Shown here: positions 1 through 5,869 of the stretch, one piece after another
Numbering within the stretch: the first letter of the stretch is position 1
Layout: each line of letters opens with the position of its first letter
From: Methanobacteriaceae archaeon
Lineage (GTDB): Archaea; Methanobacteriota; Methanobacteria; Methanobacteriales; Methanobacteriaceae
Direction: 5' to 3'
DNA length: 11,017 nucleotides
Assembly (NCBI GenBank): GCA_030693105.1
Contig: JAUYBK010000170.1
Coordinates: 1 to 11,017 of the forward strand
The notes under the pieces: generated by a model
Seen by the model: only the letters and a program-made list of their open reading frames with translations
Databases searched by the model: none
What the model was told of the DNA's origin: nothing
Made by a program: the position numbers and the translations under genes

Positions 1-1
1 G

Positions 2-1054
2 AAACTAAACGGACACCCCAAAAAAAGGCTGCCTAACAATGCACATTTTAGTTTCAAAAATGTAAAGGGAGAACCTCTAATATTCCTCTTAGATTCCAAA
101 GGGGTAGCTGCCTCAACAGGTTCGGCATGTTCATCTAAAAAATTGGAACCTTCCCACGTTTTACTCGAGATTGGTTTGGAAGAAGAAGATGCCCAATCAT
201 CCCTGCGACTAACATTAGGAAAAGAAAATACCAAAGAAGATATTGATTTTGCCATAAACACTATTAATGAATCAGTGGAAAAGTTAAGAACACCGGTCAC
301 TATCTCGGGAATGACTGAAATAGTTCCCATAAACCGCTATGGTCCGGGGTTAGCGGAACTTGATGATGAGATTGTGGTGGATGAAGAAGTTAATTTAATA
401 ATTAATGAGAAATTTTCCAGAAGCTTTTCTATCAGCCCTAATTCTCTTAAAGAGTTTGCTACTGGTTATCTTCTTGGTGAAGGTCTAATATCTTCAGTGG
501 ATAATATTAACCGGATTGAAATTGAAGGTTTAGACATTAAAGTAAATATTGATCTGGCTGATTTTGATATTAAGGATCTGGTTGTCGGTTCAGATTGTTT
601 TGGTGGGTGGAGAAGGAAAATAGAAGTGATAAACCGGGTGGAATCCGAGTTTTCTGTTTCTAAAAAAGATTTATTTAAATCCTTTGAACAACTGAAAGAA
701 AAAGCAAAGGTTTGGCAAAATACTGGCGGAGCACATGTAGCGGGTTTAGTTTATAATGATAAATTCATCTCTCGAGAAGATGTAAGTCGTCATGTAGCTG
801 CTGATAAAGTTATTGGGGCTGCTGCACTGGAAAATATAGATTTTGGCAAATCATTCATGGTTTACAGTGGTAGAATGCCGGCGGACATGATGATTAAACT
901 CGCCCGTGTGGGAATCCCCATCATTGCCTCTAATGCTGCCCCGACCTCTTCGGGGTATGCGGTAGCCTTCAAAGCAGGGATAACCATGATAGGATTTTTA
1001 AGAGGAGAACGATTCAACGTATATTCACGTCTAGATCGTATTTTATTTGATTAA
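2..1054 (+). CDS. fdhD: Cysteine desulfurase (C-terminal part) fused in frame to FdhD sulfurtransferase; 5'-partial
   Basis: The frame is open from base 2 to the stop at 1052-1054. The first 95 or so codons (2-289) match the C-terminal domain of NifS/IscS cysteine desulfurases: the active-site loop GSACSS has its catalytic Cys at 128-130, followed by PSHVL and the SLRLTLGKENT motif. From about 290 the protein becomes FdhD: EEVNLIINEK, then the sulfur-transfer loop SDCFGG (Cys at 596-598), TGGAHVAG, EDVSRHVAADK and a C-terminal GRMPADMMIKLARVG..IASNAAPTS segment. FdhD passes persulfide sulfur from a cysteine desulfurase to the pterin cofactor of formate dehydrogenase in the cytoplasm, so a donor-acceptor fusion makes sense. 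The loop has one Cys where E. coli FdhD has a CxxC. An ATG at 311-313 would start an FdhD of normal length but has no Shine-Dalgarno. The family assignments are firm. Whether this is one polypeptide is less certain, because a one-base error could have joined two overlapping genes. The desulfurase N-terminus lies outside the window. Confidence 0.85.
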   Translation, partial: KLNGHPKKRLPNNAHFSFKNVKGEPLIFLLDSKGVAASTGSACSSKKLEPSHVLLEIGLEEEDAQSSLRLTLGKENTKEDIDFAINTINESVEKLRTPVTISGMTEIVPINRYGPGLAELDDEIVVDEEVNLIINEKFSRSFSISPNSLKEFATGYLLGEGLISSVDNINRIEIEGLDIKVNIDLADFDIKDLVVGSDCFGGWRRKIEVINRVESEFSVSKKDLFKSFEQLKEKAKVWQNTGGAHVAGLVYNDKFISREDVSRHVAADKVIGAAALENIDFGKSFMVYSGRMPADMMIKLARVGIPIIASNAAPTSSGYAVAFKAGITMIGFLRGERFNVYSRLDRILFD

Positions 1055-1060
1055 AAGAAG

Positions 1061-1115
1061 AAAAAATAAATTAAAATAAAACTAATATTCTTTTTGAACT
1101 CTATTTTTTTAAAAA
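1061..1115 (-). terminator. Poly-T terminator region after pdxS
   Basis: Read on the - strand downstream of the pdxS stop, there is a T5 run (complement of 1111-1115) and a T6 run (complement of 1061-1066). The spacer between the convergent fdhD and pdxS genes therefore has T-tracts in both directions and could end both transcripts. No clear stem-loop is visible. Confidence 0.35.
1091..1110 (+). terminator. Poly-T terminator candidate after fdhD
   Basis: About 36 nt after the fdhD stop, the + strand has a T5 run (1091-1095) and a T7 run (1104-1110) in very AT-rich DNA between two convergent genes. Oligo-T tracts without a strong hairpin are typical archaeal terminators. The call rests on composition and position only. 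Confidence 0.45.
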
Positions 1116-1133
1116 GGTAAATAATAGGATGTT

Positions 1134-2012
1134 TTACCATCCCCGATCTTGTAAAAGTTCCTCGGCAGGGATGGAACTCATTTCTAATCCGGGCATGGCT
1201 TTTCCAAGGTCTCGGGAGACGTTGGCTAAGACTTCTGCATTATTGTAGTGGTGGGTGGCTTCTACTATGGCTTTGGCTAATAGTTCTGGTTTTTCGGATT
1301 TGAAGATTCCGCTGCTGACGAATACTCTGTCTGCTCCTAGTTGCATCATGAGGGTGGTGTCGGCGGGTTTGGCTACTCCTCCAGCGGCGAAGTTTACTAC
1401 GGGTAATCGGCCTTCTTTTTGTGTTTGTTTAACCAGGCTGAGTGGTGCTTCTATTTCGCGGGCTACTCCCCATAGTTCTTCTTCGGTTTTGTCCTTTAGG
1501 ATGCGGATGGTTCCTTGGATCATGCGCATGTGTCGGACGGCTTCCACTACGTTTCCTGTGCCTGCTTCTCCTTTGGTTCGGATCATGGTGGCTCCTTCAT
1601 CAATTCTCCTTAAAGCTTCTCCGAGGTTTCTTGCTCCGCAGACGAAGGGTATGGTGAATTTCTTTTGTCGACGTGGTATTTCTCATCGACCGGGGTCAGT
1701 ACTTTGCTTTCGTCGATCATGTCCACAACAACGATTCCAGGACTTGTGCTTCTACAAAGTGGCCGATTCTTACCTTGGCCATTACGGGTATGGATACGGC
1801 TTCCATTATTTCTTCGACTTTGCTGGGGTCCGTCATACGGGCCACACCACCAGAGGCATGAATATCAGCTGGCACCCGTTCCAGAGCCATGACTGATACT
1901 GCTCCGGCTTCTTCAGCTATAACTGCCTGATCAGCGTTAACCACATCCATACTACTCTGCCTTTAGTCATCTTGGCAAAGCCCTCTTTTAATATTTTAGT
2001 TCCATGTAACAA
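1134..2012 (-). pseudogene. pdxS: Pyridoxal 5'-phosphate synthase lyase subunit PdxS, with three single-base frameshifts
   Basis: PdxS/Pdx1 is the TIM-barrel subunit that makes PLP from ribose 5-phosphate, glyceraldehyde 3-phosphate and ammonia supplied by PdxT. Nearly the whole protein can be read by changing frame three times: from a TTG at 2012 (LHGTKILKEGFAKMTKG), from 1950 (MDVVNADQAVIAEEAG through MAKVRIGHFVEAQ), from about 1724 (VDMIDESKVLTPVDEKYHVDK) and from about 1662 (KFTIPFVCGARNLGEALRR through MIRTKGEAGTGN to QDRGW). The catalytic Asp in MDVVN and the Lys residues in MAKVR and IRTKG are all present. Each break fits loss of one base, near 1950-1956, 1724-1733 and 1659-1666. Restoring three bases gives 293 residues, the normal family length. 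The TTG start is chosen because GGAGG lies 7 nt before it. This is either a recent pseudogene or, more likely, sequence error. It lies 131 nt downstream of the MOSC gene and may have its own promoter. No pdxT is in the window. Confidence 0.85.
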
Positions 2013-2019
2013 ATTATTG

Positions 2020-2024
2020 CCTCC
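2020..2024 (-). promoter_or_regulatory. Shine-Dalgarno of pdxS (decides TTG start)
   Basis: The - strand reads GGAGG with a 7-nt spacer before TTG at 2010-2012. This favours the TTG as the true start rather than the internal ATG at 1948-1950, where most annotation programs would begin because of the frameshift near 1951. Confidence 0.7.
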
Positions 2025-2080
2025 AAAAATGGTTTTAATTAGATTTTAATTTAATAAGATTTTATTAAAAAATTTATTAG

Positions 2081-2106
2081 AATAAGTTTTAGATAAATAA
2101 CTTATT
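2081..2106. repeat. Perfect 8-bp inverted repeat upstream of pdxS
   Basis: AATAAGTT at 2081-2088 and AACTTATT at 2099-2106 are exact reverse complements separated by 10 nt. They lie in the AT-rich gap between the MOSC gene and pdxS, 69-94 nt before the pdxS start. It could be an operator for a pdxS promoter or an RNA hairpin at the end of the operon transcript. In DNA this AT-rich, chance is also possible. Confidence 0.4.
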
Positions 2107-2143
2107 TTAATTATTTTAAGATTATAAAAAGAATAAAAATTGG

Positions 2144-2584
2144 TCAAAGTACTGTTATTTTATTCCCCATCCTTACCAAGCCGCCTTTGACTACCTTGGC
2201 GAATATTCCTTCACGGGGCATTATGCAGTCTCCAGCTTCCTCGTAAATGGCGCAGCGGTTATGGCACTCTTTACCAATCTGGGTAACTTCCAGAACGGCA
2301 TCATTCAGCGATAGATAGGTTTTCAGAGGAAGATTGGTAAGATCCAAACCTTTAACAGTGATGTTGTCTGCAAAATCCCCTGGATTAACATCCAGACCAA
2401 CTTCGCGCATCTTATTTATGCTTTCTATGGCCAGAAGACTTATCTGCCGGTGGGTGGCAGCATCGGCATGTGCATCACCCACCAACCCGTAATTTTCTTT
2501 TAGAATGCCTTTTTTAACATTCTTTTTCTGGGTTTGTTTTTGGGAGCTAATGGAGACTGCTATTACTTTTCCCTCTAAACTCAT
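2144..2584 (-). CDS. MOSC-domain protein
   Basis: The 146-residue protein is essentially one MOSC domain, the fold found at the C-terminus of molybdenum-cofactor sulfurases and in YiiM-like proteins. Visible landmarks are GLVGDAHA (residues 33-40), RQISLLA, NPGDFADNITVKG (about 67-79), the cysteine stretch GKECHNRC (Cys107, Cys111), Cys120, and GIFAKVVKGG near the end. MOSC proteins are linked to sulfur or sulfide transfer around molybdopterin; the precise reaction of this stand-alone form is unknown to me. It starts 38 nt after the thi4 stop and sits last in the tight run carrier-E1-ThiI-Thi4-MOSC. A GTGA 6 nt before the ATG is a weak ribosome-binding match. Together with FdhD across the convergent junction, it suggests molybdenum or tungsten cofactor maturation for formate dehydrogenase. 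Domain call is confident, function is inferred. Confidence 0.85.
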   Translation of the reverse strand: MSLEGKVIAVSISSQKQTQKKNVKKGILKENYGLVGDAHADAATHRQISLLAIESINKMREVGLDVNPGDFADNITVKGLDLTNLPLKTYLSLNDAVLEVTQIGKECHNRCAIYEEAGDCIMPREGIFAKVVKGGLVRMGNKITVL

Positions 2585-2622
2585 GTGAGTTCACTTTTTA
2601 ATTCTCTTCTTAATATTTTTTT

Positions 2623-3450
2623 TTATTTTGACCCCTTAATCTTTCCAGATTCAGATTCACTAACGGATAAACCGGATTTAAGCTTTTCAAGTGCAACTTC
2701 GGCTACTTTTTCACCAGAAAGAAGCATTCCGCCGAAGGTAGGTCCCATACGGGGGGCTCCAAAGGCCGTGGCAACAGCCATTCCTGTAACCAGTAATCCC
2801 GGGTACACTTCCTGGGTTTTTTCCACCACAGCATCCTCTGATTTTTCAACCCACATTCCCTCAAAACCTTCAATTTCAACTAAACCGCGCTCCTCTAGGG
2901 ACTTAACTACAACGGCATCGTGGCCAGTTGCGTCAATCACTAGTTTGGACTCCAGGGCCACTGGGTCCACGCATGTTATGGCTCGGGGAAGGGCTGATAC
3001 GGGTGTCCAGTTAATAACCACACCTCCTACTCTGCCTTCACGCATAACCACGTCGTCAAATTTGGTCATGTTAACTACTTTTGCCCCCGCATCCAGGGCA
3101 CTGGCTATCAACTTTGAACACGCATGAGGGCCGTCAGCAACATATAGGCCGTCTTGAACTTTTTTGTAGGGAACACCAATCTCATCGAGGATGATCTGGC
3201 CTGGTTCTCTTACAGTTAGCTTGTTCATGAGGTAACCACCAATCCAGAAACCTCCTCCTAAATAGTTGTTAGCTTCGATTAAAAGGGTTTTCACACCTTT
3301 TTCTGCTAACCTTTTGGCAGCTATTAGCCCACTGGGACCGGCTCCAATTATGATTACGTCACTTTCCACGTAATCTAGAAATTCTTCTGCAAACTCGGAT
3401 ACTATGGCTTTAGTTACATCTTTTTCGGATACTTTCGAAAATATCTCCAT
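2623..3450 (-). CDS. thi4: Thi4-family thiazole synthase (thiamin thiazole biosynthesis)
   Basis: Thi4 makes the ADP-thiazole precursor of thiamin from NAD, glycine and a sulfur source. The 275-residue protein has the Rossmann dinucleotide motif IIIGAGPSGLIAAKRLAEKG (residues 33-52), an acidic strand end IEA, a GGGFW/GG segment (65-72), INWTPV, VIDATGHDA (171-179), EVYPGLLVTGMA (214-225) and RMGPTFGGMLLSG (234-246), in the usual order and at full length for archaeal forms. Residue 160 in TCVDP is Cys, at the position that gives up its sulfur in yeast Thi4 (CMDP) and that is His in the sulfide-using methanococcal enzymes. The archaeal family has also been discussed as ribose-1,5-bisphosphate isomerase, but the thiamin role is better supported. 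AGGAGG lies 7 nt before the ATG. It follows thiI by 56 nt and precedes the MOSC gene by 38 nt. Confidence 0.93.
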   Translation of the reverse strand: MEIFSKVSEKDVTKAIVSEFAEEFLDYVESDVIIIGAGPSGLIAAKRLAEKGVKTLLIEANNYLGGGFWIGGYLMNKLTVREPGQIILDEIGVPYKKVQDGLYVADGPHACSKLIASALDAGAKVVNMTKFDDVVMREGRVGGVVINWTPVSALPRAITCVDPVALESKLVIDATGHDAVVVKSLEERGLVEIEGFEGMWVEKSEDAVVEKTQEVYPGLLVTGMAVATAFGAPRMGPTFGGMLLSGEKVAEVALEKLKSGLSVSESESGKIKGSK

Positions 3451-3458
3451 TTTTTCAT

Positions 3459-3464
3459 CCTCCT
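3459..3464 (-). promoter_or_regulatory. Strong Shine-Dalgarno of thi4
   Basis: The - strand reads AGGAGG 7 nt before the thi4 ATG (3448-3450). It also precedes, with no spacing, an out-of-frame ATG at 3456-3458, so it supports 3450 as the start. Confidence 0.75.
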
Positions 3465-3506
3465 AGGTTTATAGATCAAATCGATGAATGGTAATTGGTT
3501 ATTAGA

Positions 3507-4664
3507 TTATTCGTTGTGGATTTCAGATAAGGTGGATAAGACTTTTTTCAATTCAGAGGTCATTTCAATTTCTTCCTGGGTTTGCAGCACTCTTTCCAGT
3601 TCAGCATGGGTTTCAGGGTGGCGAGGTGCAGCACTACATCCACTGTCTGGAAGTATAGATATTGGGAAAGTACCTATCTTTTTACCTATTTTTGATATTT
3701 CCACTTTATCAAGTCCAATTAATGGGCTTAAGATGGGGATGGTGGCAGAATGGCGAGTAGCCAGTATGTTGGGAAGAGTTTGTGAAGCGACTTGTCCCAT
3801 ACTACTTCCATCTACTATGGCCAGTGCCTTCTCCTTTTTGGCAATTTCGCCGGCAATCTGATACATTCCACTTTTGCATAAAACGCAGGTCATCCTTTCA
3901 GGAGCTTCTTCTTTACATTTTTTGAGGAAATCTCCATAGTTAACTTGATAAAGTTTCAAAGGAGATCCAGAGGAATATTCCTGCAGTTTTTTGTGAATTT
4001 TAAGGATCTTCTCGCTGGAACCAGAAGTATAGGGATGATTATTGAAGTTAACAATGGTGACGCTGCAGCCCCTTTTCAACATCAAGTAAGTGGCCACGGG
4101 TGAGTCAATACCGCCGGATACCAGGGATATTACTTTACCCTGGGTCCCTACCGGTAAACCTCCCGGGCCTGGAATTTTCTGGTGGAATATGTAAGTTTTA
4201 TCGTCCCTTATCTCTACAAATAACTCGAATTCAGGATTGGTGAGATCGACTGGTGCTCCGGTAAGTTCTACCACCACCGATCCACATAAACCTCCCATTT
4301 CTTGACTGGTGAATTCATGGTTTCCAGTGCGTCTGCATCGAACCGCAAAGGACTTATCCGGAGAAAATTCTCCTTTTTCAATCAGTTCTTCTAGGTAAAC
4401 ATTTATAGTATCTTTAATGGTGTTTTCGTTAGTCTCGGTCACTACGGTGGGACTGAAAGAGACAATCCCAAATATTTTGGAGAGTAATTGCAGGGATTCT
4501 TCCATATCCGAAGGGTACAAGTAAATTCTGCCGGGTTCTCTGATTACTTTGCCATTAATACTATTTTTTATGTTGGATATGAGCTTTTTCTCGAATCTTA
4601 TTCTGACTTTGGGGCTCTTTATCCCTATTTCTCCGTATCTAATAATTATGAATCTTTTAAGCAT
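3507..4664 (-). CDS. thiI: tRNA 4-thiouridine synthase ThiI (archaeal form without rhodanese domain)
   Basis: ThiI adenylates tRNA uridine 8 and replaces its oxygen with sulfur. The 385-residue protein begins with the typical IIIRYGEIGIKSPKVR..F segment, followed by a THUMP region (about 55-165, with FAVRCRRTGNHEFTS) and a PP-loop ATPase domain with SGGIDSPVA at 183-191. There is no C-terminal rhodanese domain, as expected for archaea. Candidate sulfur-handling residues are the CxxC at Cys260/Cys263 (MTCVLCK) and Cys343 in DSGCSAAPRHP. In methanococci the equivalent CxxC is reported to be needed for thiolation; bacterial ThiI uses a Cys in the late PP-loop domain plus the rhodanese Cys. AGGAG sits 6 nt before the ATG. 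It follows the E1-like gene by 41 nt and precedes thi4 by 56 nt, so a direct supply of sulfur from this operon is plausible but not shown. Confidence 0.95.
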   Translation of the reverse strand: MLKRFIIIRYGEIGIKSPKVRIRFEKKLISNIKNSINGKVIREPGRIYLYPSDMEESLQLLSKIFGIVSFSPTVVTETNENTIKDTINVYLEELIEKGEFSPDKSFAVRCRRTGNHEFTSQEMGGLCGSVVVELTGAPVDLTNPEFELFVEIRDDKTYIFHQKIPGPGGLPVGTQGKVISLVSGGIDSPVATYLMLKRGCSVTIVNFNNHPYTSGSSEKILKIHKKLQEYSSGSPLKLYQVNYGDFLKKCKEEAPERMTCVLCKSGMYQIAGEIAKKEKALAIVDGSSMGQVASQTLPNILATRHSATIPILSPLIGLDKVEISKIGKKIGTFPISILPDSGCSAAPRHPETHAELERVLQTQEEIEMTSELKKVLSTLSEIHNE

Positions 4665-4670
4665 GTTGGG

Positions 4671-4675
4671 CTCCT
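4671..4675 (-). promoter_or_regulatory. Shine-Dalgarno of thiI
   Basis: AGGAG on the - strand lies 6 nt before the ATG at 4662-4664, within the 41-nt gap after the E1-like gene. It supports the chosen start and separate translation of thiI on a shared transcript. Confidence 0.65.
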
Positions 4676-4705
4676 AAAAAAATCAAAAAAAGTTAGTAGT
4701 TGAAT

Positions 4706-5431
4706 TTAAATTCCACCACATACTTCACATTCTTTTCTTCTCTGGGTTTTGACCTTTTCTAAGGAAGATTTAAGCCCATCCCACAGCAGAAGTTCATTCT
4801 CTAAAAGCTCACCTTCTCCAGTAATATATTTAATGATTTCTGTAGCCTGTACTAAACCAATAAAACCGGGTGCAACTCCTATAACTGGGAAAATTGCTTT
4901 AGGTGGACTTTTTGGGAATATGCAGTTTAAGCATGCAGTTTTTCCCGGTATAATTGTGGTGGCTTGTCCTTCAAACCCACTGACTGCACCGTGGAAGTAA
5001 GGAATTCCCAACTCCGCACTGGCTCGATTCAGGGTATGCCTGGTGTTGAAGTTATCCATAGCATCAACTATTAAATCAGATTCTCCAACCAGTTCTAAGA
5101 TGTTCTCATCAGTGATAGTTTCTAATGATGTTTCAACGTTTATGTCCGCATTGACGTCTTTTAAGGTTTCTTCAGCAGATTCTACTTTGTTTCTGTTGAT
5201 GTCTTTCTGACCGTGCAGGATCTGACGATTGAGGTTGCTCAGCTCCACAATGTCGTGATCTACTATCTTTATGGTTCCTACACCTGCTACAGCTAGATAT
5301 AATGATATGGGTGAACCTAATCCTCCGGCTCCCGCTAGGAACACCTTCGTATTTTTTAACTTTTCCTGTCCTTCTTCACCAAAGATCATGGTTTGTCTTT
5401 GGTATCTATCCAATTCACTACTGGTAAGCAT
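4706..5431 (-). CDS. ThiF/MoeB/HesA-family adenylyltransferase for a sulfur-carrier protein
   Basis: This 241-residue E1-like enzyme should adenylate the C-terminal glycine of the carrier encoded 23 nt upstream, as MoeB does for MoaD and ThiF for ThiS. Features in order: ERYQRQ-like start (LDRYQRQ, 8-13), the nucleotide-binding GAGGLGS (34-40), the DHDIVELSNLNRQ strand-loop (58-70), VDAMDNFNTR (122-131), and two zinc-binding CxxC pairs at Cys167/Cys170 and Cys235/Cys238. The Cys that ThiF and many MoeB/Uba4 proteins carry just before the GVLG segment is absent: here the stretch reads AIFPVIGVAPGFIG. That suggests simple adenylation without an acyl-disulfide intermediate, with sulfur supplied by another partner. 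MoeB, ThiF and HesA cannot be separated by sequence alone, so no symbol is given. The upstream AAAGGGATGAT is a modest Shine-Dalgarno match. Confidence 0.92.
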   Translation of the reverse strand: MLTSSELDRYQRQTMIFGEEGQEKLKNTKVFLAGAGGLGSPISLYLAVAGVGTIKIVDHDIVELSNLNRQILHGQKDINRNKVESAEETLKDVNADINVETSLETITDENILELVGESDLIVDAMDNFNTRHTLNRASAELGIPYFHGAVSGFEGQATTIIPGKTACLNCIFPKSPPKAIFPVIGVAPGFIGLVQATEIIKYITGEGELLENELLLWDGLKSSLEKVKTQRRKECEVCGGI

Positions 5432-5454
5432 ATAATCATCCCTTTAAAATTTTT

Positions 5455-5649
5455 TTAACCGCCGAATATTACTTTTATAACGGTTATTTCGTCTTCGTTG
5501 GTGAGTATTTCTTCCTCGATAATTATGGTATCATCACGCTTAACTACCACTTCCATGGGGTTTATTTCCAGCTTTTTTAGGACTTCTTCCACTGAAGATG
5601 TAGTGATTTCCAATTCTCGAGATTTTCCATCTTTAAATCTTATTATCAT
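5455..5649 (-). CDS. MoaD/ThiS-like beta-grasp sulfur carrier ending in Gly-Gly
   Basis: The 64-residue protein has the size, strand pattern and C-terminal VIFGG of MoaD/ThiS/Urm1-type sulfur carriers. The final glycine would be adenylated by the neighbouring E1-like enzyme and converted to a thiocarboxylate that donates sulfur. It ends exactly at GG with no extra residue, so no protease is needed to expose the terminus. Being first gene of the run, it probably lies nearest the promoter; a TATA-like element and a repeat shared with the Cys/Met gene are 56-90 nt upstream. The ribosome-binding site is poor (GGTAAT just before the ATG), and two short upstream ATG frames precede it. Thiamin, molybdopterin, tRNA or amino-acid sulfuration are all possible uses. 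The carrier call is confident, the acceptor is not known. Confidence 0.88.
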   Translation of the reverse strand: MIIRFKDGKSRELEITTSSVEEVLKKLEINPMEVVVKRDDTIIIEEEILTNEDEITVIKVIFGG

Positions 5650-5704
5650 ATTACCATTAGCCTTATTTTAACATGGTCTTAGCGCTTGTGGTTCATGAGT
5701 TCTC

Positions 5705-5730
5705 GTTAATAACAATTGTTATATAACTAT
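5705..5730. promoter_or_regulatory. Putative operator of the carrier operon, shared with the Cys/Met gene
   Basis: Read on the - strand, 5726 to 5705 is TTATATAAC, then AATTG, then TTATTAAC. The core GTTATATAAC (5718-5727) is a perfect palindrome. The same arrangement occurs at 7114 to 7092, with one substitution and one extra base. It lies 56-81 nt before the start codon and directly downstream of a TATA-like box, where an archaeal repressor would block transcription. It may partly be core promoter, since TTATATAA itself resembles a TATA box. Confidence 0.55.
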
Positions 5731-5740
5731 ATTTATATTT
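5731..5740 (-). promoter_or_regulatory. TATA-like box of the carrier operon
   Basis: On the - strand, AAATATAAAT lies about 82-91 nt before the carrier start. An archaeal start point about 25 nt downstream would fall inside the repeat element at 5705-5730. It is AT-rich by nature, so the exact box is uncertain. Confidence 0.4.
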
Positions 5741-5869
5741 AATCATTTTCCTTCTCAAAGTGGTTTTTAAATTCCAATCCCCGAAATATTGTTTTTTAAC
5801 CACCTCCTAAGATTTTTTAGACATAAAATTTTTAACTTGATAATCCGGAACTTTCTGCCGAATTTATTG

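Noticed and set aside
1255..1896. Long + strand open frame opposite pdxS
   Set aside because: It is the antisense shadow of a clearly recognisable (though broken) pdxS; its translation has low-complexity Ser/Pro/Cys composition and no family resemblance.
2585..3127. 180-codon + strand open frame opposite thi4
   Set aside because: Antisense shadow of thi4 with Ser/Thr-rich composition and no known motif.
3484..3861. 125-codon + strand open frame opposite thiI
   Set aside because: Antisense to a well-conserved ThiI C-terminal domain; no domain and no good ribosome site.
5657..5700. Short upstream ATG frames (MNHKR, MLK) in the leader of the carrier gene, as a possible attenuator
   Set aside because: Too short to separate from chance, no ribosome sites, and no alternative hairpins seen.
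5440..5760. TPP riboswitch ahead of the thiamin-related genes
   Set aside because: Neither the CUGAGA core nor the flanking paired arms of a THI-box are present in the leader or in the gaps before thi4 and thiI.
5760..5803. GTGGTT/AACCAC inverted repeat as a terminator after the Cys/Met gene
   Set aside because: Only 6 bp of stem with a loop of about 32 nt and no adjoining T-run on the - strand; too weak to annotate.
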